64,000 nt of DNA from Prado023 sp963706885 (GTDB taxonomy: Bacteria > Actinomycetota > Actinomycetes > S36-B12 > CAIYMF01), in assembly GCA_963706885.1 (NCBI GenBank), contig CAVPNX010000023.1, positions 1 to 64,000 on the forward strand, given 5' to 3'. The translations under genes and the position numbers were made by a program. The notes under the pieces are model-generated. The model saw only the letters and a list, made by a program, of their open reading frames with translations, was not told the DNA's origin and searched no databases. This document shows, piece by piece, positions 1 to 9,189 of the stretch. The number at the start of each line of letters is the position of its first letter. Positions within the stretch are counted from its first letter, which is position 1.

Positions 1-1105
1 AGTTCTGGAACGAACAGGATCTCTGACGACCTCTCTGCGAGTCATCGCTGCCGCCCGGCGGCTGCTCCTCGAGCAGACTGGTCCGGCAGCAAGACGAGCC
101 GAGATTAGGCTGGATGCGTTGACCGCGACCATTCGCCTGCGTCAAGGACGGCTCCGCGAGTGCTTAGAGGTGGCTGACCGAACGGCGGCAACCGCACGCG
201 CTGCTGGCGACGATCTGCGTTGGACGCTGGCTACGACCCTGCTTACCTCGGGATTGCGGAACACCATCTCGTTGAGGGAGATGCAGATTCGCGCCTCCTC
301 GAGGCTCTTCAGATCAGTGGAGATTGGCGATCGGCTGACGGAGTCTGTAGCGAGTTCCAACCTCGGCGTACGCGCCTTTGACGCGGGCCGATGGGAAGAC
401 TCAATTCAGTGGTACACGGAAGCCGGCGCGTCGCCTTGGAGGTGGCGACGACTTCGGTGCTGCCGAGACGGAACTCAACGTTGCAGAGATCCTCATCTAT
501 CAGGGGAGGTTGGAAGAGGCGGAGCGGTCCTTCGACGAATGCGCCCGGGTACTTACAGCGTCAGGCGTGGCGTTCTATGCGGCTCAGGGAGCCTTCAGTT
601 GGCGCGCCTTCGTCTGGCGCGCGCCGACCTCGCAGCAGCGGAGGAGAATGCGGCCGATGCAGTGAGCAGGTTTCAGACATCGGAGACATGATCACGTCGC
701 TGGAGGCGAATCTGGTCGTTGCGGACGCGCGGGTGGCAGGGGGACGTGCCCAAGACGCCCTCGACCGCGATCGACCTTGCCCAAGGAGGGCGGGCGCTGA
801 CGCGCAAGCCCTGCATGCGCGGATCCATCTGGTGAGGGGCCGAGCCCTCACTGCTGGGGCGAAGTGAACGAAGCCTACATACATGTTGAGTTCGGGTTGG
901 GCCGCCCGGACTCAGGACAGCCCTATGAGGAGGCGATGCTCCTCAGGAACGGGGCCGGATTGGCGCACCATTGATGGGCAGGGCTCTCAGCCCGTTGCCG
1001 AGGAGGACTTCGACGGGGCAAACTGCTTCAGGGACTTGGGCGCGCTGACCCCAGGGGGCCAGTTCGCCCAGCCCGAGCCCAGGAGGGTACCCTGTTCAGA
1101 CCGGC
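1..1105 (+). pseudogene. TPR C-terminal region of a large cyclase/regulator-type protein, partial and frameshifted
   Basis: An open frame enters from the left edge (codons in phase with base 2) and reads helical repeats such as VADRTAATARAAGDDLRW. Near 430-440 the coding sense jumps to another frame (AAETELNVAEILIYQGRLEE), returns near 600 (LARLRLARADLAAAEENAAD), shifts again near 690 (EANLVVADARVAGGRAQDAL) and again before 960. Spliced together, these resemble the TPR tail of actinobacterial proteins that carry an AAA ATPase and often a class III cyclase domain: the NLGVRAFDAGRWEDSI and GRLEEAERSFDE pieces are typical. The catalytic part would be outside the window, so I cannot say whether it is a cyclase. 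It has four or more frame jumps in 1.1 kb, so either it is decayed or the local sequence is poor. It ends tail to tail with the next gene. Confidence 0.5.
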
Positions 1106-2393
1106 CTAGCGCATGGCAGCATCGCCGATGAGGAAGACCTCGTCGGTGACGGTGGTGGTGTCAGCCCCGATATCCACTGAGCGAGGGTCACCAAGGCAGG
1201 CAAACTGAGTGCCAGCCAGGTCACTTCGCCAGTCGGGGAGGCCATCGATCAGCCCATCGTTGTTAAGTGTCGCCATCACCTTGGACGCCGACGAGTTCGA
1301 CTTCCGAGTAGAGGATCTCGGGGCAGAACCCCATGTCGTCCACCTTAACCCCGCTCGGGTTCTCGAAGTCGATCGTGACTGTCGGGATCTCGACCGCGGG
1401 GCCGCCAGCCTGCTTCCATGTCACGTCGAAGATGAATTGCGCGCTGGGGTTCAGGGAGAGGGGCTTAAGGAAGATGACCTCCTTGTCGCCCGAGGTGAGG
1501 GTGACGCCGAACTCGCCGCACTTGCTCCCGTCAGCGTTGCCAAGGTAGTCCACGGTCGCGTTCTCGTTCGCAGACGTGAAGTTGGTCTCGCAATCCAGCA
1601 CCTCATCAACGAAACTCACCAACTCAAAAGTGGTCGGTGGCACGTAGGTCGCAGGCGTGGTCGCCGTCGCCGGGGTGGCCTCATCGGATCCGCCCTCGAG
1701 GGAGAAGGCGCCGGCCTTGGCCTTGAGGGTCAGCCGGGTGAATGTCGCGTCGCCTGCGGGATCGATCTCCAGGCGGCAGTTGCCCCATTTGCCACACTGC
1801 AATATGTGTAGCCTGCCGTCGTTCCGGTGCCCTGCACCAAAGTCCACGATCCCACGGGGGTGGTGGAGGCTCCCATGAAAGCCTGGGCCTCAACGATCGC
1901 CTTCTCCGTCCTGAAGAACTTCGTGATCGAAGTGACCTCGATGTCAAGTGAAGCACTGAGGGCGCCAAGCACCGGCGAGCCCGGCACCACCTCGAGCCCA
2001 CTTGTGAGTTCCAGTTGCAGCGTCTCGGGCTGGTTGGAGCCCGACAGGTTGTCTACGCGGTTGCAGACCGACGCGATCTTCTCGTTCACCCCCAGTGAGT
2101 TGCCCTTGAATCCGACGTCCTGTGGGGTCGTTGCGCCCAGGAGACCCTTGAACTTGATCAGCTCGAATCCGTGGCCAAGGTGCATTCGTTCTTGCTGCCC
2201 GGTTCGGGTCCAGTCCCTGCGTGAACTCGGTGCCCTCGAGCGTCAGCTGAGGGGTCGCTCTCGTGTCGAGCGTCAGCGTGCTGACGAAAGGAACCTGCTC
2301 TCCCACCGCCGATACGACGCCCGGAATCACGGCGATGGTCAAGCCGAGAGCGGCTGCTAGGCCAACTGCGGCACTTCGAGTGGGGCGCATCAT
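1106..2393 (-). CDS. Secreted protein of unknown function, frameshifted
   Basis: Not recognised. The N-terminus MMRPTRSAAVGLAAALGL is a classical signal peptide ending near VVSA (about residue 29), so the product is exported. The coding sense moves between frames near 2190, 1840 and 1275; I joined the pieces because each continues a plausible low-complexity, Thr/Ser/Val-rich beta-type sequence and because the last piece (NNDGLIDGLPDWRSDLAGTQ) runs to a TAG at 1106 whereas the uncorrected frame stops at 1263. Four or more cysteines are spread through it (ASVCNRV, LDCETNF, SKCGEF, GFCPE), suggesting disulfides. About 425 residues when corrected. It stands alone between the converging TPR gene and the upstream end of the glutaminase gene. 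Confidence 0.5.
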
Positions 2394-2487
2394 GTCCGGA
2401 TCCTCCGGGTGGGTCTGGGTGTCGGGAAGGCTACCTTGTGTTAGGTCGCCTGACTACCGTCAGTAGGGGACATTGGTTACGGACACG

Positions 2488-4322
2488 TTACGTCTCCTCC
2501 AGTGCGGCGACCTCGGACGTCGACGCCCGCAGCCGTTGCGAGAGGCTGCGGGCGATCGCCAGGGTCAGTTGCGCGCACGCGTCGGGGGCCTCGGCCCTCA
2601 GATCGGCGAAACCCTCGGGCGACAGCACGAAGCAGATGGTCGACTCCAGCGCGGCGATCCGGGTGGAGCGGGGGCGCCCATCGACCAGCGCCAGCTCCCC
2701 GAACGACGACCCGGCCGCCATGCTGAATTGAGCCGCCGTCGCCCGCGCTGGCCACGGACTCGCACGTCGGCGCTGACCTGCCCGGCGCCGATGAAGTAGA
2801 GGCCGTCGGAGTCGTCGCCCTCGTTGAACACCACGGTGCCGGAGGTGAACACCCGCGTGGTGGTCCGCTTCTCGATCTCGGCCACCACCTCGGCGGGCAG
2901 GCCGCTGAGCAGGTCCTGGTCGGCCAGCGCCACCAGTCCCTCGTCCAGCGACTCCTCGACGCCGTGGCTGCGCAGCAGCTGGGTCTCGCACCACTCGAGC
3001 GCGGTGTCGCTGTCGGCGAACTTGGTCATCCCCTCGCCCAGGGCGCCGGCGACCTCCCGGGGCGCCCGCCCCCGCGGCTCCACGAGGCCGACCACGACCC
3101 CCGTCGCCTGCAGCTGCTCGACCAGCCCACCGAGCAGCGTCCGGGCGGCGACGTCGATCCGCGTGACCCGACCCATGTCGAGCACCCGCCACTGGGCGGG
3201 CTGCGGGTCGGACAGCACGGTGCGCACCAGTGACTCAATGCCCGCGAACCCCTGGTCGCCGACGAGCTCGTGGACCACGATCGTCGCTCCCTCGGCCTCG
3301 AGCAGCGCCCGATCCGCAGCGGGCCGGGTGCGCTTGGACCGCACCAGGTCACCGCGGTACGTGCGCCGGACGTTCGGCCGGGACCGCTCGGTGGGCAGCA
3401 GCAGGTGCAGACCGAGCCGCGAGGAGAGCTGCTCGCACGCGGCCACTCCCCGCACGCTGTTGCCCCGGGGATCCAGCCGCGGGCTGTGGGCGGCGAGCCC
3501 CATCTGCCCGGGCAGGACCGCGGAGATCGCCCCGCTCACCCCGCTCTTGGCCGGCATCCCGACCCGGTACAGCCACTCACCGGCGTAGTCGTACATCCCG
3601 CAGGTGCTCATCACGGTCAGCACCGGCGCGACCACATGCCGCGGGATCACCTCCTCACCGGTCGTGGGGTTCACCCCAGCGTTGGCCAGCGTCGCGGCCA
3701 TGACGGCCAGGTCGCGGGCCGTCACCACGATCGAGCACTGGCGGAAGTACATCTCCACCTGGTCGTTGACGTCCTCGTCGATCAGCCCGGCCGAGCGCAT
3801 CAGGTACGCGATGGCGCGATTGCGGTCGCCGGTGTCGCGCTCGGAGGCGTAGACCTCCTCGTCGACGTCCAGCGGGCGACCCGCGAACGCGGACAATCCG
3901 TCGAGGATCCGGTCGAACTGCTCCGCGCGGGTCCGCCCGGCGACCAGGGTCGCGGTGACGATGGCCCCGGCGTTCACCATCGGGTTGAACGCCCGGCCAC
4001 TGACGTCGTCCAGGCTGATCGTGTTGAACGGGTCGCCGGTGGGCTCGGCGCCGATCTTGCTCAGCACCTCATCCGCGCCGCTGTCGGCCAGGGCCAGGGC
4101 GTACACGAAGGGCTTGGAGACCGACTGGATCGTGAAGGGGACGAGGTCGCCCGCGGTGTAGACCGCCCCGTCGAGGGTCGCCAAGCTCAGCCCGCAGGTG
4201 GCGGGGTCGGCCTTGGCCAGCTCGGGGATGTAGTCGGCGACCTGTCCGGTGTCGATCGATCGGACGGACTGCCACACCTCGTCGAGCAACCCGTCAACCG
4301 GACCGTGGTCGCCTTCGAGCAT
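2488..4322 (-). CDS. glsA: Glutaminase A with STAS and C-terminal cyclic-nucleotide-binding domains (one frameshift)
   Basis: Hydrolyses L-glutamine to L-glutamate and ammonia. The glutaminase domain covers about residues 15-310: the SxxK catalytic pair sits in QSVSKPF (Ser67, Lys70), with FNPMVNAGAI, DRNRAIAY and GMPAKSGVSG also typical of the family. A STAS-like domain follows (about 335-440, VLDMGRVTRIDVAARTLLGG), then a cNMP-binding domain (about 480-600) that keeps the phosphate-cassette core FGELALVDGRPRS. A one-base shift near 2740 splits the last domain between two frames. I chose ATG 4322 because GGAGGG lies 8 nt upstream; an in-frame GTG at 4391 has no such site. The fusion implies control by a cyclic nucleotide; which one is not visible. 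Divergent from a transporter with the same type of sensor domain. Confidence 0.85.
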
Positions 4323-4434
4323 GGACAGAACCCTCCCTCGGTGTTGGGGGCACACCTTGGCAAACGCGTGTTTCGTGGGTGTTGCCGACACGTACCAACT
4401 GAGGGATGGGCCACCCGGTGGGCGAGGGGTGGTC

Positions 4435-4459
4435 CGCGCGCCACATAGGGTGGCGCGCG
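4435..4459. promoter_or_regulatory. Perfect inverted repeat in the glsA/MFS divergent intergenic region
   Basis: Ten-base arms CGCGCGCCAC and GTGGCGCGCG enclose a 5-nt loop. It lies 11 nt before the ribosome-binding site of the rightward MFS gene, inside the 161-bp region shared with glsA. It could be an operator for both genes or a 5'-leader hairpin of the MFS mRNA; nothing in the sequence decides between them. Confidence 0.35.
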
Positions 4460-4483
4460 ATCACCGGCGGAAAGGGGGCGAGC

Positions 4484-6124
4484 ATGGCGAAGCAGGGCGT
4501 GGCCGCGCTCTTCACCCTGCCCACCGATCCGCGGCTGCGTCGGATCCTGGTGGCATACGGATTGAGCCGATTCACCGAGTTCGCCGGATGGCTGGCGATC
4601 CTCCTGGTGGCCTACGAGCAGGGTGGCGCCACGCTCGTAGGGCTCGCTGCGTTCGCGATGCAGCTGCCGGCGATCGTGCTCGTCCCGCTGCTGGCCGGGT
4701 ACCTCGACCGACTGCCCAGGGGGCGTGCCCTGAACCTCACGCACGCAGCTGTCGCTGTGTGCGCGGGGTTCACCGCGGTGCTGCTGTTCGCGGATGTCCC
4801 GCTCTGGGTCGTCCTGATCGGCGGGACCGCCATGACCGTTGCGGTGTTCGCGGTCCGGCCGTCGCACTTCTCGACCCTGCCCCTGCTCGCACGTGGACCT
4901 GGCGACCTCGTCTCGGCCAACGGGTGGTCCTCGTTCATGGACGGTGCGGCCATCTTCGTCGGGTTCGTCGTCTCGGGAGTCCTGACCCATGAGTTCGGCG
5001 CCTGGGTCGTGCTGGCTGTGAGCGCCGTCTTCGGGGTCGTCGCCACGGTCCTGACCTCCGGGCTGCGCACACCGGTCGTCGGCACAGGGCACGCGGACGC
5101 GCCCGGGGAGATCCGGGCTGCCCTCGAGGGCGTGGCGACCCTGCGCCGCAACCCCGGCGCACTGGCGTTGCTGCTGCTGATGGCCTGCGTGGCGATCCTG
5201 CAGGGGTCCAACGAGCCGCTGACGGTCACGTTCAACGACGAGGTACTCGGCCTCACGGAGTCGACCGCCGGCCTGCTGGCCGGGTCGTACGGCGTGGGGG
5301 TCGCGATCGGGGGCATCACCCTGGCCGGGCTGGCCCAGCGTGGGGCGCTGGCTCCGGTCGTCCTCGGTGGGGCGCTGGTCCTCGGGGTGGCCCAGTCGTC
5401 GGTGGCCCTGCTCGGCGCGCTGGCCCCGGCCGTGGTCATGCTGGTCCTCGTCGGGGTCGGGATGGCGATGATCGTGGTGTCCGCCCGCACCCTGCTCCAG
5501 CGCACAACGGACGATGCGGTGCTGGCGCGCGTCCTGGCCGTTCAGGAGGGCGTGCACCTCACCGGCCTGACGATCGGCGCGGTCGTCGGCCCGCTGGTCA
5601 TCGCGCTGTTCGGACCCAGCGCGGCGTTCGTCCCGGTGGGCATGCTGATCCTGGTCATCGCGTTGGTGGCGGGCCGTTCGATCGCCCAGCTCGACGCCGT
5701 CTCGGCCGACCACTCGCGCGAGGTCGCGCTGCTCGCGCGGGTGCCCTTCCTCGCCGCGCTCCCACCCTACGAGCTGGAGCGACTCGCGCAGGGCGCCGAG
5801 TGGGTGGCCGTCTCGGCCGGCACGGCTGTCGTGACCCAGGGCGACGACGCCGACAGCTACTACCTGGTCGCGTCAGGGGAGTTGTCCGTCACGATCGACG
5901 GGGACGTTCGCCCCCTTCCGTTGGCCGCCGGGGACGGCTTCGGCGAGATCGCGCTGCTCAACCGGGTCGCCCGCACGGCGACGGTCACGGCCCTCGAGGA
6001 CTGCGAGCTCCTGGTCGTGAGCAGCGGGGGCTTCCTCGGGGCAGTCACCGCAACGCCCGACGGGGAGGGCCTGGCCCACGAGATCTCGGCGGCCCGCCTG
6101 GAGCTGGACCGTCAGGATCGCTGA
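4484..6124 (+). CDS. MFS transporter with C-terminal cyclic-nucleotide-binding domain
   Basis: 546-residue membrane protein. Residues 1-410 form about 12 hydrophobic segments of the major facilitator superfamily in the MFS_3/enterobactin-exporter style (YLDRLPRGRALN is the loop 2-3 motif). A soluble cNMP-binding domain follows (about 425-535) with FGEIALLNRVARTATVTA, which retains the Glu and Arg that normally bind the ribose and cyclic phosphate. The substrate is unknown; the MFS_3 group contains exporters. ATG 4484 has AAAGGGGG upstream; a longer frame begins at 4406 but lacks a clear ribosome-binding site. Its C-terminal domain architecture matches the convergent neighbour (6145-7848), with which it nearly abuts (20 bp), and resembles that of the divergent glutaminase. 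Fusion of a transporter to a cNMP sensor suggests direct ligand gating, which is inference. Confidence 0.85.
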   Translation: MAKQGVAALFTLPTDPRLRRILVAYGLSRFTEFAGWLAILLVAYEQGGATLVGLAAFAMQLPAIVLVPLLAGYLDRLPRGRALNLTHAAVAVCAGFTAVLLFADVPLWVVLIGGTAMTVAVFAVRPSHFSTLPLLARGPGDLVSANGWSSFMDGAAIFVGFVVSGVLTHEFGAWVVLAVSAVFGVVATVLTSGLRTPVVGTGHADAPGEIRAALEGVATLRRNPGALALLLLMACVAILQGSNEPLTVTFNDEVLGLTESTAGLLAGSYGVGVAIGGITLAGLAQRGALAPVVLGGALVLGVAQSSVALLGALAPAVVMLVLVGVGMAMIVVSARTLLQRTTDDAVLARVLAVQEGVHLTGLTIGAVVGPLVIALFGPSAAFVPVGMLILVIALVAGRSIAQLDAVSADHSREVALLARVPFLAALPPYELERLAQGAEWVAVSAGTAVVTQGDDADSYYLVASGELSVTIDGDVRPLPLAAGDGFGEIALLNRVARTATVTALEDCELLVVSSGGFLGAVTATPDGEGLAHEISAARLELDRQDR

Positions 6125-6144
6125 GGACCAGCGCGCCCGCGCGG

Positions 6145-7848
6145 TCAGTACGTCGGGGTGCGGCGGGCGACCAGGTCGTCGGCGCGGCTGCTGACCTCGT
6201 TGTCCCCGGTGACCGCATCCAGGAACGCGGCGCGGTCCAGCGCCAGCAGCACGGAGTCCTCGTCGGCGGTGACCGTCGCGGTCCGGGGGACGTCGCGCAG
6301 GAGGGCGATCTCGCCGAACGGGTCGCCGGGACCCATCTGGGACAGCACGTCGCCCTGGAACGTCGCCGTGAGGCGCCCGGACTCGATGACGTAGAAGCGG
6401 TCGCCCTCGTCGCCCTCGTGGATGAGCACGTCTCCGGCGGGGACCTCGACACGGACCAGCTGCTGGACGATGAGCTCCAGGGACTTCGGCTCCAGGGGGG
6501 CGAACAGGGGCACCGCGCGCAGCAGCACCAGGCCCTCGGGCTCGGCGAGCTCGACGTCGAGGCGACGCAGGCGGCCGAACGTGGGCAGGACCGCGGCCGT
6601 GATGACGAGCGCGAACACGGCCAGCGACCACTGCAGACCGATCAGGTTCAGCAGGACCGGCATAGCGATCGAGCCGAGGGCCATGGACGCGATCAGCAGG
6701 GTCTCGAGTGCCCCGAACACCCTGCCCATGACCTCGTCGGACGCGGAGCGCTGGATGATCGTGGTGGCGTTGACGTCCACGATCGGGTTGGCCACACCGA
6801 TGATGAACATGGCCAGGAACGCCGCCCACATCTCCGGCCAGATGGCCGTAAGCAGCAGTGGCAGGGCCCAGAAGACGACGCCGATACCGAAGTCGGTGGC
6901 GAGACGCCCCGCCGACGCCCGACCGATCGCCACGAGCCCGCCGACGAGGGCCCCCACGCCCATCATCGCGTCGAGGTAGCCGATGCCCGGCGTGCCGAAG
7001 TCCGTCATCTGCACGGCCATCTCGACCCCGAACACGAGGGAGGCGCCGGCGACGACGGTCTGCGCGGCGTAGACCCCCGAGATCATCCGCATGTCCCTGT
7101 CGGCCCAGATCGTCCTGAACCCGGCCATGGACTCGGTGAAGAAGCCCTCCGAGTCCTCCTCGGCAGCCTCCGCGAGAGGACCGGACGCCTCCTCGGTGCC
7201 CCCCTGCCCAGCGCTCGCCGGCTCAGCCTCCGCGGCGGAACCCACCCGGATCCGGCTGACCAGCAGTGCCGAGAGGATGAACGTCGCCCCGTTCAGGACC
7301 GCCACGATCGGGACGTCGAACCAGACGACCAGCAGGCCGCCGATGGCGGGGCCGACGAAGAAGGCCAGGCTCTCGATCGTGCTGGCCGTGCCGTTGGCCG
7401 CCGTCAGCTCCTCGGGCTGCGTCACGAGCTTCGGCATCAGCGCCGCGACGGCTGGGCGGAACGGGGCGGCGGCAATGGTCGAGACGGTGGCCAGCACGTA
7501 GATGAAGATCGGTGCGGCGTCGGCCCAGATCAGCGCGGCGACGCCGAATGCGATCGCAGCCCGGAGCAGGTCGGTGGTGACCATGATCATCTTGCGGGGA
7601 AGCCGGTCGACCAGGGTCGAGGCGAACGGCGTGATCAGCGTCATGAGGATCAGCCGAAGCGTGCCCCAGACGGCAACGGCGGTGACACCGCCGACATCGT
7701 AGACCCAGACCGTCATGGCGGTGGCGTACGCCCAGTCGCCGATGGCCGACCCGGCGAACGCCAGGTTCAGCCGGCGCAGGTTCGGGTTGCGGAACACGGT
7801 GGACAGGGCGGTCCCCGTCTCGCGAACGGCGTCGGCGACGCGTGACAT
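6145..7848 (-). CDS. MFS transporter with C-terminal cyclic-nucleotide-binding domain (second copy)
   Basis: 567 residues. The N-terminal 400 residues hold the MFS membrane segments (STLVDRLPRKMIMVTTDLLR at the loop 2-3 motif; NPIVDVNATTIIQRSASDE further on), with a charged Glu/Ser/Ala-rich insertion of about 35 residues between segments 6 and 7 (EAEPASAGQGGTEEASG). The last 130 residues are a cNMP-binding domain with FGEIALLRDVPRTATVTADE, intact at the binding positions. It is a distant paralogue of the gene at 4484-6124 and faces it tail to tail, so the pair is not a simple tandem duplication in one operon. The substrate cannot be told. The ATG start at 7848 gives MSRVADAVRETG followed by the first hydrophobic stretch. 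Confidence 0.85.
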   Translation of the reverse strand: MSRVADAVRETGTALSTVFRNPNLRRLNLAFAGSAIGDWAYATAMTVWVYDVGGVTAVAVWGTLRLILMTLITPFASTLVDRLPRKMIMVTTDLLRAAIAFGVAALIWADAAPIFIYVLATVSTIAAAPFRPAVAALMPKLVTQPEELTAANGTASTIESLAFFVGPAIGGLLVVWFDVPIVAVLNGATFILSALLVSRIRVGSAAEAEPASAGQGGTEEASGPLAEAAEEDSEGFFTESMAGFRTIWADRDMRMISGVYAAQTVVAGASLVFGVEMAVQMTDFGTPGIGYLDAMMGVGALVGGLVAIGRASAGRLATDFGIGVVFWALPLLLTAIWPEMWAAFLAMFIIGVANPIVDVNATTIIQRSASDEVMGRVFGALETLLIASMALGSIAMPVLLNLIGLQWSLAVFALVITAAVLPTFGRLRRLDVELAEPEGLVLLRAVPLFAPLEPKSLELIVQQLVRVEVPAGDVLIHEGDEGDRFYVIESGRLTATFQGDVLSQMGPGDPFGEIALLRDVPRTATVTADEDSVLLALDRAAFLDAVTGDNEVSSRADDLVARRTPTY

Positions 7849-7911
7849 GGCACTCCTGACGGGGTCGGCTCGGTTGGGGCCGGACTCTATCCCGAGATGG
7901 CGGGCGTGGCG

Positions 7912-8719
7912 TCAGGCCGCCACGCGCACCAGGTACGAGTCCATTCCGGGGGTCCCGTGGGCCCCGGACGACAGGACTGCCATGGCGGCGTACGACCGCT
8001 CGGGCAGCCACTGCCAGGCCTCGGCCAGCGGGCGGTCCTTCGCGAGCGCCCAGATGGCTGTCGCGAAGGCGTCGACGCGGCCGAGGTCGGGGCCGACGAC
8101 CGTGATGCTGGCCAGGGTGTCCACAGGGCGCGCACCGCGGGCCGCCCGCCGAGAGCGGCCCAGATGTGGTCCCCGCGCTGGGCTGCCCCGGACGTCGCAA
8201 CCGCGAACTGACGCCCATCGGCTGGGACCTCGATGACGGCTGCGATCCGGCGCTCGTCGGCGGGATCGGTGACGGCCACCCGCCACGGTCGACCGGTGTC
8301 GGTTCGGCCGACCATCTGGATGTCCCCGCCGATGCCGAGGGAGGCGTCGGTGATGCCGGCGTCGGTCAGGATCGCCACGGCACGCTCGACGGCCCAGCCC
8401 TTGACGTACCCCGTCGGGTCGAAACGCCCCTGCCGGTCGTACGGTCGGAAGCCCCCACCCGTCAGGTCCTCAAGGACCCGACGGCATCGATCACCTCCGC
8501 GAGCAGCGGCGAGCACCCCGGGAGGGGGACCCCGGTGCGCCAGCGGCACAGGTCGCTGTCGGCGCGGTAGGGCGAGAGGGCGGCCTCGACGGCGTCCAGC
8601 CACGCCCGGACCGCGGTGACGGCGCCGTCGAGGTCGTTGGGCAGCGGTCCCGCCCCATCCACGCCGGCCACCGCCAGAGAGGCCTGGGAGCCCATCGTGG
8701 GCCAGGACCATCGCCTCAT
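7912..8719 (-). CDS. apbE: FAD:protein FMN transferase (ApbE), frameshifted
   Basis: ApbE attaches FMN covalently to a Thr/Ser in an SGAT-type motif of a partner protein outside the membrane, using FAD. Family features: MGSQASLAVAG near the N-terminus, DPTGYVKGWAVERAV (the DP.G..KG segment), LGIGGDIQMVG (the GGD motif) and ATSGAAQRGDHIW (T-S-G motif and H). Two frame shifts, near 8470 and 8140, split the gene into three readable parts. About 268 residues when joined, short for the family (about 300-350) because there is no lipoprotein signal. ATG 8719 overlaps the TGA of the FMN-binding gene (ATGA), showing translational coupling with its probable substrate. Confidence 0.75.
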
Positions 8720-9179
8720 CGCTGGTCCAGGATGGACTGCATCGACTCGCGGTACGCCTCGGAGGTGTAGGTGGCCCCGGAGACGGAGTCGAACTCCACC
8801 CCGACCTCGGCGGCCTGGGCGTCCAGGTACGGGATCGCCCTGCTGTTGATCATCCGCCGAGCGCTGGTCGTCGTCCGGATAGGTGATCGCCTGAACGCCG
8901 CACACGCGTGCCGTCGGCGGCGAAGTCCATCCGGACCTGCACAGGCCCCCATCGGGTCATGGCGGCATCGCCGGTGACGGACGTGGGAGTGCTGCAGTCG
9001 CTCGGATCGGTGGTGGGCTCCTCGGCGGTGGGCGCGGGTTCCCCGCTGGTGGGCGTGGGCTCCTGGGCGGCCGCCGTCGAGGCCTGGGCGTGCAGCGCCG
9101 GGTCGAACACCCACACCGTGGCCAGGGCCGCGCCGGCCAGCGCCAGCCCGGGGGCGGCTCGTCTCATCAGCTCGCTCAT
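8716..9179 (-). CDS. Secreted FMN-binding domain protein, frameshifted
   Basis: The N-terminus has a hydrophobic signal/anchor (LALAGAALATVWVFDPAL) followed by a Thr/Pro/Glu-rich linker. The C-terminus carries EFDSVSGATYTSEAYRESM, the RnfG/NqrC-type FMN-binding motif in which the Thr of SGAT receives FMN by a phosphoester bond. About 154 residues when one frame shift near 8870-8900 is repaired. ATG 9179 is preceded by the end of the ferric-reductase-like gene (stop at 9190). With ApbE next to it and a membrane flavoreductase upstream, it probably carries electrons on the outer face of the membrane; the acceptor is unknown. Confidence 0.75.
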
Positions 9180-9189
9180 GTCGGTGCTC

